NCBI RefSeq assembly: GCF_027409185.1
Contig: NC_084468.1
Coordinates: 140,466,001 to 140,530,000 of the forward strand
DNA: 64,000 nt
DNA from: Cynocephalus volans
Lineage: Eukaryota > Chordata > Mammalia > Dermoptera > Cynocephalidae
Direction: 5' to 3'
A model generated the notes under the pieces. That model ran no database searches and was not told the DNA's origin. It worked only from the letters and a program-made list of their open reading frames with translations. Shown here one piece after another: positions 14,001 to 26,000 of this stretch. Positions within the stretch are counted from its first letter, which is position 1. The number at the start of each line of letters is the position of its first letter. The position numbers were made by a program, and so were the translations under genes.

Positions 14001-17000
14001 TACATTTCAGTGGGATCTTGAAGAATGAATCACAAGAAGGAGAGCAAGAAGGAAAGGCAGAAGGAGGCACTTATGCAAAAGCACGGAAGTTAGAATACTG
14101 AAGTGCATTCGGGTCATGGTGAAAGTTACTCTGAGTAGAACGTGATAGGAAACAAGACTAGAAAGATAGACAGTCAGTGGCAAGACATTTAGCTATTCAA
14201 AGGCTTTTTATGCTTCACTACGCAGTTTTGATTTCATCTTTTAAGTATCAGTGAGCAATTGAAGAATTTTATGAAAATGATGAAATTTTAGAAAAATTCC
14301 TTTGGTTGCTAAATCAGAACAATTTCTGAGGGTACTTCAAAAAGCACATGGAAAGATTTGTATTATTTTTTATTTTATTTTTCCACAAACTTTTTAAAGT
14401 ACCCTCACATCTTCATAGACAATTCACCCATAAATATGTGAATAACAAAAATAGTTTCAAGGTTCAGTTCTCAGTATGAAAATAAAGCATTTATAGCAAA
14501 GACATTTATAATATTTATCAGATTAGATCAGCCACTTATTTTAGTTTTAAAAAACTCAACTCTAAAATCATCCTGCCCTTTGAAGTCAAATAAGCTAATT
14601 TTTGACTTACAAGCAAACCAGCATATGTAACAAGTACATCTATACTCCTATCTATCCCAGTTACATTTAATAGGATTTGGAGATAAACAGGGTTCTATGA
14701 ACAGTGGTTAGGTTTTCTCTTAGTATCTTTTCATCACTTTAGAGAGCTCAAGCCTATTGAAACTTTACCTTATTTAGAAGGCCTGAGGCCTTTCTCATTA
14801 GATCTGCCACTGTCACAGCTACCATGAAAGCTGCTGATGTCAAAAACCTTACCACTAAGCTTCAAGTGCATACCATGTTAGGCAGACCCTCTGCACATAA
14901 AATGATGATGCACAGAGTATCCTGCCCTGGGAGTATATGAGATGCTGTACATGTCAGCTGTGAAAGAAACTTGCACTTGAAATAATACACTTCCATTAGA
15001 TAATCATCATAAACCCAAGCAAAGGAAAAAATTAAGGCTGCAAACAATATTCCTACTCTAACGCAGAAAGAGAAAAGTAAGGAAGAGAAAGGAAGAAGGT
15101 GCACAACACATATGTTAATTGAATTAGAAAATTGGATTGATTAATACTAGATCAAATACCATCATGTATTTTTCTACAAGAGAGTGATGAGATAGGATAA
15201 AATATTTTTGCATTTTTACATTTCACTACCTTTTTTAAAACTTTTAGACTTCTGGGAATTAATATAACTCACCAATGGCATTATTGAAAAGTTGTATAAT
15301 AGTTTCCTAATGAATTTCAGAACTATGAGTAAAGTCTTAAGAAAATAATATGACATGTTTACAATTATTTCCCTAGGGATTTAGGAAGTAACAAGATTGA
15401 AAATCTTCCACCAAATGTATTTAAGGATCTGAAGGAGCTGTCACAATTGTAAGAATGATATTAATTTTGCCACTTAATTTCTTTATTTTATTATTTTTTA
15501 AATTGCAGTAAATTATGCATAACATAAAATTAGCTATTTTTTCTTCTTGAAAAATATTTATTATGTTATTGTTACCATGACTAGATAAACATAATTAATA
15601 TAGAGCAATAAAATCTATTACAGTGTCTATTAAAAATTTTCTCTCTGAATGTTATTGATGTTGCTGCTGGTATATCACTATCATCATTATCATCATCATT
15701 TTAGGTTCAAATCATTGACCCATCTTTCCTCAGAATACGTTGTTGGTTATCCTTTTATGGGTCCCATTTTTTCCAGGAACTCAGGGAGATAGGGGTAGGG
15801 ATTTTCATAAAAATTAGCTATTTTTAATTGTATGGTTGAATGGCATTAACTACATTCACACTGTTGTGCAACCATCACCACCTCCATCTCCAGAATTTTT
15901 TTCATCTTGCAAAACTGGAACTCTGTAGCCATTGAACACTAACTCCTCATTTACCCTTCTCACCAGCCCCTGTCATTCTACTTTCTGTCTCTATGATTTT
16001 AACCATTCTAGGTACCTCTTATAAGTGAAGTCATATAATATTTGTCTTTTTGTGACTGGCTTATTTCACATAACATAATGTGTTCACTGTTCATGCATGT
16101 TGTAGGATATGTCAGAATTTTTTCCTTTTTAAGGCTGAATAATATTACATTGTCCTTATATACCATTCATTTATTGATGGGCATTTGATTTGCTTCTACC
16201 TTTTGGCTACTGTAAATAATGCTGCTATGAACATGGGTGTACAAATATCTATTGAAGACCCTGCTTTCAATTCTTTTGGGTATATATCCCCAACAAGTAG
16301 AATTGCTTGATCATACAGTAATTCTATTTTTATTCTGTGTTTAATACTGTTTTCCATAGGAGTTGTACAATTTTACATTTCCACTAGAAGTGCACAAGGG
16401 TTCCAATTTCTCCACATCCTTCGCAACACTTGTTCTTTTCTGTTTTGTTTGTTTGTTTGTTTGTTTTAATATATAAGGACCATTCTAATGGGTGTGAAAT
16501 GGCATCTCATTATGGCTTTAATTTGCATTTCCCTAATAATTAGTGATGTCCAGTATCATTTTATGTACTTATTGGCTGTTTGTATATCTTCTTAGAGAAA
16601 CATCTATTCAAGTCCTTTGTCCATTTTTTAACTGGATTGTTTCATTTTTGCTGTTGCTGAGTTGTAGGAGTTCATTATGTATTCTGAATATTAACCCCTC
16701 TCCAGATATATAATTTGCAAATATTTTCTCCCGTTGTTGCCTTTTCTCTCTGAGTTGCCTTTTCACTCTGTTAAAGTGTCCTTTGATGCACAAAAGTTTT
16801 TAATTTTGATTTAATCCAAATTTTCTATTTTTTTTTCTTTTGTTGTCCATGCTGTTGGTGTCACGTACAAAAGATTATTGGCAAATTAAATGTCATAAAG
16901 CTTTTCCCCTGTGTTTTCTTCTAAGAGTTTTATATTTAGAGCTTTTATGTTTAGGTTTTTGGTCCATTTTGAGTTAATTTAGGTACATGGTGTAAGGTAA

Positions 17001-20000
17001 GGATCTCATTTTTCCATGCAGATATATGGTTTTCCCAACACGGTTTGTTGAAAAGACTGTCTTTTCCCCCACTGAATGGCCTTGGTACACTTGTCAAGAA
17101 ATCATTTGATCATATGTGTGTGATTTTATGGGCTCTCTATTCTATTCCATTGGTCTACATGTTTGTCTTTATGCCAGTTCTTTGCTGTTTACTGTACCTT
17201 TGTAGTAAGTTTTGAAATTGGTTAGTATGAAATCTCCAACTTTGTTCTTTTTTCAAGATTGTTTTGGCTATTTTGGCTCCCTTGGTTTCCGATACGAATT
17301 TTAGGATGGATTTCTTTTTTTCCACAGAAAATATAAATGGGGTGTTGATAGGGATTGTATTGAATCTGTAGACCACTCAGGGTAGGATTAACATCTTAAC
17401 AATATTAAGTCTTCCAATCCATAAACAGGATATTTTTCCATTCATTGGTGTCTTTTTAAATTTCTTTCAGCCCCATTTTGTAGTTGTCAGTATACATATC
17501 TTTCACCTCCTTGGTTAAATTTATTTACTTTATTCTTTTGATGCTATTGTAAATAAAATTACTTTCCTAATTTCCTTTTTCGATTGTTTATTATGTTTGT
17601 GTATAGAAATGTAACTGATTCTTGTACGTTGATTTTGTCTTCAGCAACTTTGCTGAATTTATTAATTCTAACACTTTTTTGTTGTGTTTAAATGCTTAGG
17701 GTTTTCTACATATGAGTATAAGATCACATCATCTGTGAACAGAGATAATTTTTCTTCTTCTATTCCAATTTTGATGCCTATTATTTCTCTTTCTTCCCTA
17801 ATTGCTCTGCCCAGGACTTCCAGTATTATGTTGAACAGAGGGGTGAAAGCAGGCGTCCTTGTCTTGTTCTTGATCTTAGAGAAAAACCTTTCAGTCTTTC
17901 ACCATTTAGTATGATATGAGTTGGGCTTTCATATATGGCCTTTGTGATGTGAGGCCACTTCCTTCTATTCCTAGTTTGCTCATTTTTCATTGTCATTCTT
18001 CTGCTCTTTGCATCTCTCTGTAACCTCAGCAGTTCTCCCATCCTCCACCCAAATAATGGTCTAGATTGAGTGAACTTCTTAAAAAGAAACTTCCCCAGAG
18101 AAGCTCCTTTTAATCAATGATTCTTGCTTCAAGATATTGTTTTACAAAGTTTCTGAAACATTCTCTTTAAAAAGCTTATTTTTCATTTCATGCCTCACAA
18201 ATAACTAGTACGTCAGTCTTTGACATAAGATTTATTGTAAAAGGTGTGATGTAATTCCATTCATTCGAATTTTGACTAAGTGAGATTATTTTATTTTATT
18301 TAAACCACATGTGATCCGAAACAAAAGGTGAAATAGGTTCTCTCTAGGTACCCTACCACTTCTCTGGTGGGAGCCCTTTCTTGACAGCTCTGCCTTCATG
18401 CCCATGCTGTACTAGCTCTTGTTCTAACACTATCACAATCACAATCATAGTGTACTTACTACAAGCTGGACACTGTGCTAAGTGTTTTTTTCCCCATTAA
18501 TTCACTTAAATGTACAATCAACCCAATGAAGCAAGTGCTATTACTATGTTATTTTTAACTGACAAATAAATGTTATATATTTATAATGTACAACATGTTT
18601 TGAAATATGTATATATTGTGGAATGGCTAAATCAAGCTAATTGACATATGTATTATCTCACGTACTTTTTTGTGGTGAGAATATTAAGAATCTAGTCTCT
18701 TACAATTTTGAGGACTACAATACATTTTTATTAACTATAGCTGCCTTGTTGTACAATAGATCTCTTGAACTTTTTCCTCCTGTCTAAATGAAATTTTGTG
18801 CCTTTCAATCAACATATCCTAATCCTTCCCCCTGTCTCTGGTAACCACTACTCTCTATTTCTATAAGTTCAACTTTTTTAGATTCCGCATATATGTGAAA
18901 TCATGTGGTATTCATCTTAATGTGCCTGACTTATTTCACTTAACAGAATGTCCTCAAGTTTCATCCATGCTGTTGCAAATGACAAGATTTTCTTCTTTTT
19001 TGAGGCTAAATAATATTCCATTTTGTATATATACCACATTTTCTTTGTTCACTCATTCATTGATGGAGACTTAGTTTGATTCCATATCTTGGCTATTGTG
19101 AATAATACTGCAATAAACATGGGAGTGCAGATATCTCTTTGATATACTGATTTCATTTTCCTTGGATATATACCCGGCAGTGGGATTGCTGAATCATATG
19201 GTAGTTCTACCTTTAATTTTTGAGGAAGCTCCATACTGTTATCCATAATGGCTTTACTAATGTACATTTCCACCAGCAGTGTGCAAGGGTAGCCTTTTCT
19301 GCACATCCTTGCCAGCACTTGCTATCTTTCGTCTTTTGATAAAGCAATTCTAGTAAGTGTGAGGTGATATCTCATTGTGGTTTTAATTTGTATTTCTCTG
19401 ATGATTAGTAAAGTTGAGCATTTTTTTCATTCATTTATGTGTTGGCCATTTCTCTGCTTTTGGGAAATGTCTGTTCAGCACATTTGCCCATTTTTTAATT
19501 GGATTATTTGGTTTTTTGCTGTTGAGTTTTTGAATTCCCTGTATATTCTGTACATTAATCCTTTCTCAGATGAATATTTTGCAAATATTTTCTCCCATTC
19601 TGCAGGTTATCTCTTTACTCTGTTGATTGTTTCCTTGCTGTGCAGAAGCTTTTTACTTTGAAATAATCCCATTTGTCTATTTTTGCTTTTGTTGCCTATG
19701 CTTTTGAGGTCTTCTCCATAAAGTCTTTGCCAGACCCATGTCCTAAAGTATTTCCCCTATATTTTCTTCTAGTAGTTTTATAATTATGGGTCTTAAGACT
19801 TTAATTCATTTTTGTGTTGATGTTTGTATGTGATGAGAGATAGGGATCTAGTTTCATTCTTCCATAAGGATATCCAGTTTTCCCTGCACCGTTTTTTGAA
19901 GAGACTGTCCCTTCTCCAATGAATAGTCTAGGCACCTTTGTTGAAAATCAGTCAGCTGTAAATATGTGGTTTTATTTCTGGGTTCTCTACTCTGTTCCAT

Positions 20001-23000
20001 TGGTCCATGTGACTGGTTTTTTGTTTATTTGTTTTGCCATGACTATGCTGTTTGGGTTATTAGAGCTTTGTAATATATATTGAAGTCAAGTGGTGTGATG
20101 CCTCCAGCTTTGTTTCTTTTGCTCAGAATTGCTTTGGCTATTTGGGGTCTTTTGTAGTTCTGTACAAATTTTAGGGCTGTTTTTTCTATTTCTGTGGAGA
20201 ATGTCTTTGGTATTTTGATAGGAATTGCATTAAATCTGCCAAATACTCTTGGTAGTATGGTCATTTTTGCAATATTAATTCTTTTGATCTGAAAACATGG
20301 GATGTCTCTCCATTTCCCATGTTCTCCTCAATTTCTTTCACCAGTGTTTTGTAGTTTTCATTGTGTAGATATTTCACTTCCTTGATTACATTTATTCCTA
20401 GGTGTTTAATGATTTTTCTAAAGCTATTGTAAATGGGATTGCTTTCTTGATTTCTTTTTCAGCTAACTTGTTATTGATGTACCCAAATGCTACTGATTTT
20501 TGTATGTTGATTTTGTATCCTACAGCTTTACCAAATTTTTTAAATCAGTTCTAAGAGTTTTTTGGTGAAGCTTTTAGAGTTTTCTATATGTAAGATCATG
20601 TCATCTGCAAACAGGGACAATCTGACTTCCTCTTTTCCAATTTGGATGTCCTTTCTTATCTAATTGATCTGGCTAGGACTTCCAGTATTATATTGAATAA
20701 GAGTGGTGAGAGGGGGCATCCTTGGCATCCTTGTCTTGTTCCCATTCTTAGAGGAGAAGCTGTCAGCTTTTCCAGCTTTTCCCCATTCAGTATGATACTA
20801 GCTATGGGTTTGTCATATATGGCCTTTATTGTGTTGAGGTACATTCAATCTATACCTAATTTGTTGAGGGTTTTTATTATGAAGGAATATTGAATTTTAT
20901 CAAATGATTTTTCTGAATCTATTGAGGACATTATATGTTTTTTAATCTTTCATTATGTTGATTCAATGTATCACATTTAGTGATTTATGTGTGTTGAACT
21001 ATCCTTCCATCTCTGGGATAAATCCCACTTGATCATAGTGAATGGCCTTTTTAATGTGCTGCTGGATTTGGTTTGCTAGTATTTTGTTGAGTATTTTTGC
21101 ATTTATGTTCATTAGGTATACTGGCCTATAGTTTTCTTGTTGTGTCCTTGTCTGGTTTTGGTACCAGGGTAATGCTGGCCTCCTAGAATGAGTTTGGAAG
21201 AATTTCTTTCCCTTCAACTTTCTGAAAGAGTTTGAGAAGAATATATATTAATTCTTCTTTAAATGTTTGGTAGAATTTAGCAATTAAGCCATCAAGTCAT
21301 GGACGTTTTTGGATTGGAAGCTTTTCATTATTGATGCAATCTTATTACTCACAATAGGTTTACTCAGGTTTTCTATTCCTTATTTATTCAATATCAGTAG
21401 GTTGTATGTGTACAGGAAATTACTTATTCCCTCATGATTTTCCTGTTTGTTGATATATAGTTATTCATAGTAGTCCCTAGTGATCCTTTGTATTTCTGTG
21501 GTATCACTTGTAATGTCTCCTTTTTTGTTTCTGATTTATTTGAGTCTTTTCTCTTTTTTTCTTAGTTAGTCTAGCTAATTGTTTATCAATTTTGTTTATC
21601 TTTTTAAGAAACCCAACATTTTGTTTTGTTGATCTTTTGCATTTTCTTTTAGTCTCAATTTGGTCTATTTCTGCTCTGATCTTTATTATATCTTTCCTTC
21701 TACTAATTTTCAATTTGGTTTGTTCTTGCTTTTCTACTTCCTTGAGATGCATTGTTAGGTTATTTATTTGAAAGCTTTCTACTTTTTTTGATGTGTTTAT
21801 TGCTATAAACTTCCCTCTTAATAATGCTTATGCTATATCCCATAGATTTTGGTATATTGTGTTTCTGTTTTCTTTTCAATAGATTTTTAAATTTCCCTCT
21901 TAATTTCCTTATTGACCCATTGGTCATTCGGGAGCACAATGTTAGATCTTCCTGTATTTGTACAATTTCAAAAGTTCCTCTTGTTATTTATTTTCAGATT
22001 TATTCTTTTGGGGTTGGAGAAGATTCTTGACATGATTTCAGTTTTTAAAAATGTGTTGATATTTGTAGCCTAACATATGGTCAATCCTAGAGAATGTTCC
22101 ATGTTCTGATTAAAAGAATGTTTCTTCTGCAGCTGTTGAATTAAATATTCCTTAAATCTGTAAAGTTCATTTGGTCTATAGCACAGTTTAAATCTAATCT
22201 TTCTTTGTTGATCTGCTGTCTGGATGATCCGTTCAGTTCTGACAGTGAGATGTTAAAGTCCCAAACTATTATTGCATTGGAATCTATCTTTCCAATACAA
22301 TATTGTTATATCTAATAATATTTGCTTTATATATCTGGATACCCCAATGTTGGGTGCATATATATTCACAATTGATATATCCTCTTGCTGAATTGATCCC
22401 TTTGTCATAGTATAACTTTCTTTGTTGCTTTTTAGTTTTCAACGTAATGTCTGTTTTATCTGAAATAAGTATAGCTACTCCCGCTCACTTTTGGTTTCCA
22501 TTTGCATGGAATATCTTTTCCTATATCTTTACTTTCAGTCTATGTGTGTCTTTACAGGTGAAGCGAGTTTCCTGGAGACAGCATATAGTTGAGTCTTGTT
22601 TTTTTATCCATTCAGACAGATTATGTATTTTAATTGGGGAATTTAATCCATTTACATTCAAGGTAATTATTGATAGGTGAGGACTTACTCCTGTCATTTT
22701 GTTGATAGTTTTCTGTTTTTGTTTGTTTGTTTGTATATCCTTTGTTCCTTTTTTCTTCTCTTGTTTATCATTACAGTTCGGTGCTTTCCTTCCTTTCTCT
22801 TTCATGTTTGTGTACCTACTTTACCAGTGAGTTTTATACTTTTGCATGTTTTCATGACATTGGTTATTGTTTCTTTGCTTTCAGATGTAGGACTCCCTTT
22901 AACATTTCTTATAAGGTTGATATAGAGGTGGTGAATTTTCTGTTTTTACTTGTCTGAGAAAGACTTTATTTCTCCTTTATTGCTGAAGGATAGCTTTTCT

Positions 23001-26000
23001 AGGTACAGTATTCTTGCCTGGGAATTTTTTCCCTTCAGCACTTTGAATATATCATTCCACTCTTTCCTGGCCTTTAATATTTCTAATGACAAATATGCTA
23101 TTAGTCTAATAAGGATATCCTTAAATGTGACCTGAAGTGTTTCTCTCTCTCTTTTTTTTTTTTTTTAATTCTCTCTTTGTCTTTGACTTTTGACAATTTG
23201 GCTGTAATATACCTCAGAGAGGACCTTTCAGGATTAAATCTATTTGGGGACATTTGTGATTCCTGGATCTGGATGTCCATATTCTTTCCCAAGACTTGGG
23301 AAGTTTTCAGCTGTTCTTTCAATAAATAGGCTTTCTATGCCTTCGCTCATCTCTGCTCCTCATGCAAATCCCATAATGCAAATTTGAGGGTACTTCAAAA
23401 AGTTCATAGATTCATGTTATTCATTCATATTATCCATTTTAATTCTATTTTTCCACAATTTTTTTTAAGTTCCCTTGTATTTATTCACTTAATGATTTCC
23501 CATAATTTCTGTAGGCTTTCTTCACTTTTTTCTATTCTTATATATTTTTCTGACAGTAATTTCAAATGACCTATCTTCAAGTTCAGAGATTCTTTCTTCT
23601 GCTTGATCTAGTCCACTGCTGAAGCTCTCTATTGTATTTTTTTATTATTACATAAATTGAATTCTCCAGTTGCATCATTTCTGTTTGGTTCTTTTTCATG
23701 AGATCTAGCTCTTTCTTAAATTACTAATTCTTATCATGCATTGTTTTCCTGATTTTGTTGAAGTGTCTTTTGTATTCTTTTGTTCTCATCGATTTTCTTA
23801 AAATCATTATTTTGAATTCCTGTTTCAGCAGTTTGCAGATTTCTTTTCTTTTCTTTTTCTTTCTTTCTTTCTTTCTTTCTTTCTTTTTTTTGAGTCTGTC
23901 GCTGGAGAGTTATTGTGTTCTTTTGGTGGTGTCATATTTCCTTGCTTTTTCATATTTCTTGTGTTCCTGTGCTGATGTCTGTGCATCTGGTGGAACAATC
24001 ATCTCTTCTAAACTTTACAGAGTGGCTTCCATACAGAAAGTCTTTCACATACAGATGGATATTAGTATGCCACCTGGAAATAGTGTGGCAATTCTGGTTT
24101 TGCACAGATAGAGTGGTATTGTCTTTGAGCAGCTTCTTCAGTTGTGATTAATGTTAGCAATAACTGTGGGTGCCTCAGTGACCTAAGCTACAAAACTTTG
24201 TGACAGCAGCAGTGGTAGTGTAGGCTGTTAAGGGTTTTTGGGGTCCCCGATTCTCACTTTCCCTACAAATGGAAACTTCACCAAGGGGTTCTCTTTTGGT
24301 GCTGGGTCTGACACAACCTGTATGGAGCTCCAGTGGTTCTGGGTTCCAAGTGCAGGTGCTCAGAGTGGCTGTGGAACTGGGATCCTAGGCTCAGTGTCTT
24401 GTGAACCTATTGTGACACCTAGGTCTCAGGGTTCAGGTTCACTCTCTGTGGTAGGGTTGGATGTAGACTGTCCATAGATCAAAGATCTGGGATTCTGAGG
24501 CACCCTCTGGTAGCTCAGGCCCAGTGGCCATGTTGCAGCTGCGACTCTGACCCTGGGGGGCAGGGCACAGCACCAGCTAGACTCTGGAAGAGGAGTGCTC
24601 TGTAAGTTTGGGTCCAGAAGTAGGGCATGGCTGCAATTCAGGAACCAGAGCAAATAGGGCTCAGTGGTCACTCAGGTACCAAGTGATGAGGCACCATGTA
24701 GTGGTGACTCTAGACTCTGGGATGGTGGAATTTGGCAATATCCCAGACTCTGTAGGGCAAAATGCAGCAGCAGCAAGGACTTTGGAATGGTGGCGCATGG
24801 CTTTCATTTGTAACCTGGGGGCAGGGAGCAACACAGCACTGACTCCACTCCCTAGGGAAAGTGGTATCCCAGCAGCTCAGTCTCTAGGAAGTTAGTCCAG
24901 CTCTGGGGAAGCAGAATATTAGAGTTATTCAGCCTGTAGGGTGGGTATCTCAGCTCACCCATAGATGTTTCCCTGAGACACAGTGTACTACAGCTCAGCT
25001 CTGGGATGCAAAGCTGCTTGGCTAGCCAAGCAGCTGCTCAGCCAAGGCACCGATTCCACAGGGAGCAATGCATCTCTTCAGCCCAAGGGGGGCGGGGCAC
25101 AGCCACAACTAGCAAGGATAGTTGGAGAGCAGGTATTTGGAGTGGCTCCACTGCCTCCATCACCTCCTCACCCCTCAGAACAGGGTGTAACAGCTGCTGG
25201 AAGCTCAGCTTGAGGATGTCCAGTCACCAGGCAAAGATGTTTTGACTGCAGCTTAGCCTCTGTGATGAAAGGGAGCCATGGCCACTTGCCCCCAGGGGCA
25301 AGACATACTCCAGCAGTAGTTCTAGTTCCACGATGGCATAGTGCGGTAGCCACAGAGAGTGGGGCAGTGCTTCTTCTCTGGAGGGGAGCATAACTTAGAT
25401 TCCAGCTAGCTCCCTCAGCTGGGCTTAGTGCCTCTGAGGACTTTTCACTTCAGTGAGATGTACCTTCCCGTTGTTAGGTGATCATGGCTGGGGGATGAAG
25501 TGATAGAGGCTGGGTGTTTCCTTCTGTTTTCTATGTGGCTATCCTGGGTTTCTATGGTCAACAGGGTTTCTGTTACATCTTTGATGTACTGTGGCACTTT
25601 CCTTTAGTTACATTCATCCAAATGTAGTTGTTTATTCATTGTTTTGTCTGTGTTTGTGAAAGAGAAGAGCAGTAGGGTCTTCTAGTCGGCCACCTTGCTG
25701 ACATCACTGCTCCCTATGTTTTCTTCTTGTAGTTTTATGGCTTCGGGTCTTATGTTTAAGTCTTTAATCAATTTTGAGTTGTACTATACTTTTTTTTGTG
25801 AGTGTTTAAAAGTAACCCAAAGTCAACAGATACACTCTTTCTTTAACTCAAGCAATTTTTAGAAATGACCTATTGCTGCATTTTTTTAAAAACAGGAATC
25901 TTTCCTATAACCCAATCCAGAAAATTCAAGCAAACCAATTTGATTATCTTGTCAAACTCAAGTCTCTGTAAGTATACACATATGGGGATAGTTTTTGATG

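Larger units (their letters stand above)
15500..17990 (-). mobile_element. Old L1, minus strand, with an internal insertion
   Basis: Read on the minus strand this is the ORF2 reverse-transcriptase region through to the 3' UTR of an old L1 (L1M-type). The plus strand shows the usual reversed pattern, from agctatttttaattgtatgg up to catatatggcctttgtgatg near 17,945. No ORF longer than about 76 codons survives. A 265-bp unrelated segment interrupts it at 15,542-15,806. Confidence 0.8.
18551..25713 (-). mobile_element. Near full-length L1, minus strand (about 7.2 kb)
   Basis: From its 5' end (plus 25,713, a gcagtgatgtcagcaagg-type start) to its 3' end near 18,551 this LINE-1 has all parts. The 5' UTR is GC-rich (about 24,150-25,713). 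ORF1 remnants end at a stop at 22,802-22,804. An ORF2 remnant starts near 22,697 with [19 protein letters not shown], the endonuclease N-terminus, and runs to about 18,880. Several frameshifts and stops mean no intact ORF2. A MITE sits inside ORF1 at 23,386. A weak flanking duplication, ctatgtt, lies at 18,544-18,550 and 25,714-25,720. The length suggests insertion without 5' truncation. It is an old L1M/L1P-like lineage; the subfamily is not assigned. Confidence 0.88.

Noticed and set aside
20999-22805. L1 ORF2 pieces as possible host genes
   Set aside because: They are ordinary reverse-transcriptase and endonuclease remnants with stops and frameshifts.
24238-25353. GC-rich ORFs between 24 and 25.4 kb
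   Set aside because: They fall in the 5' UTR of the L1 on the minus strand. The frames are by chance.
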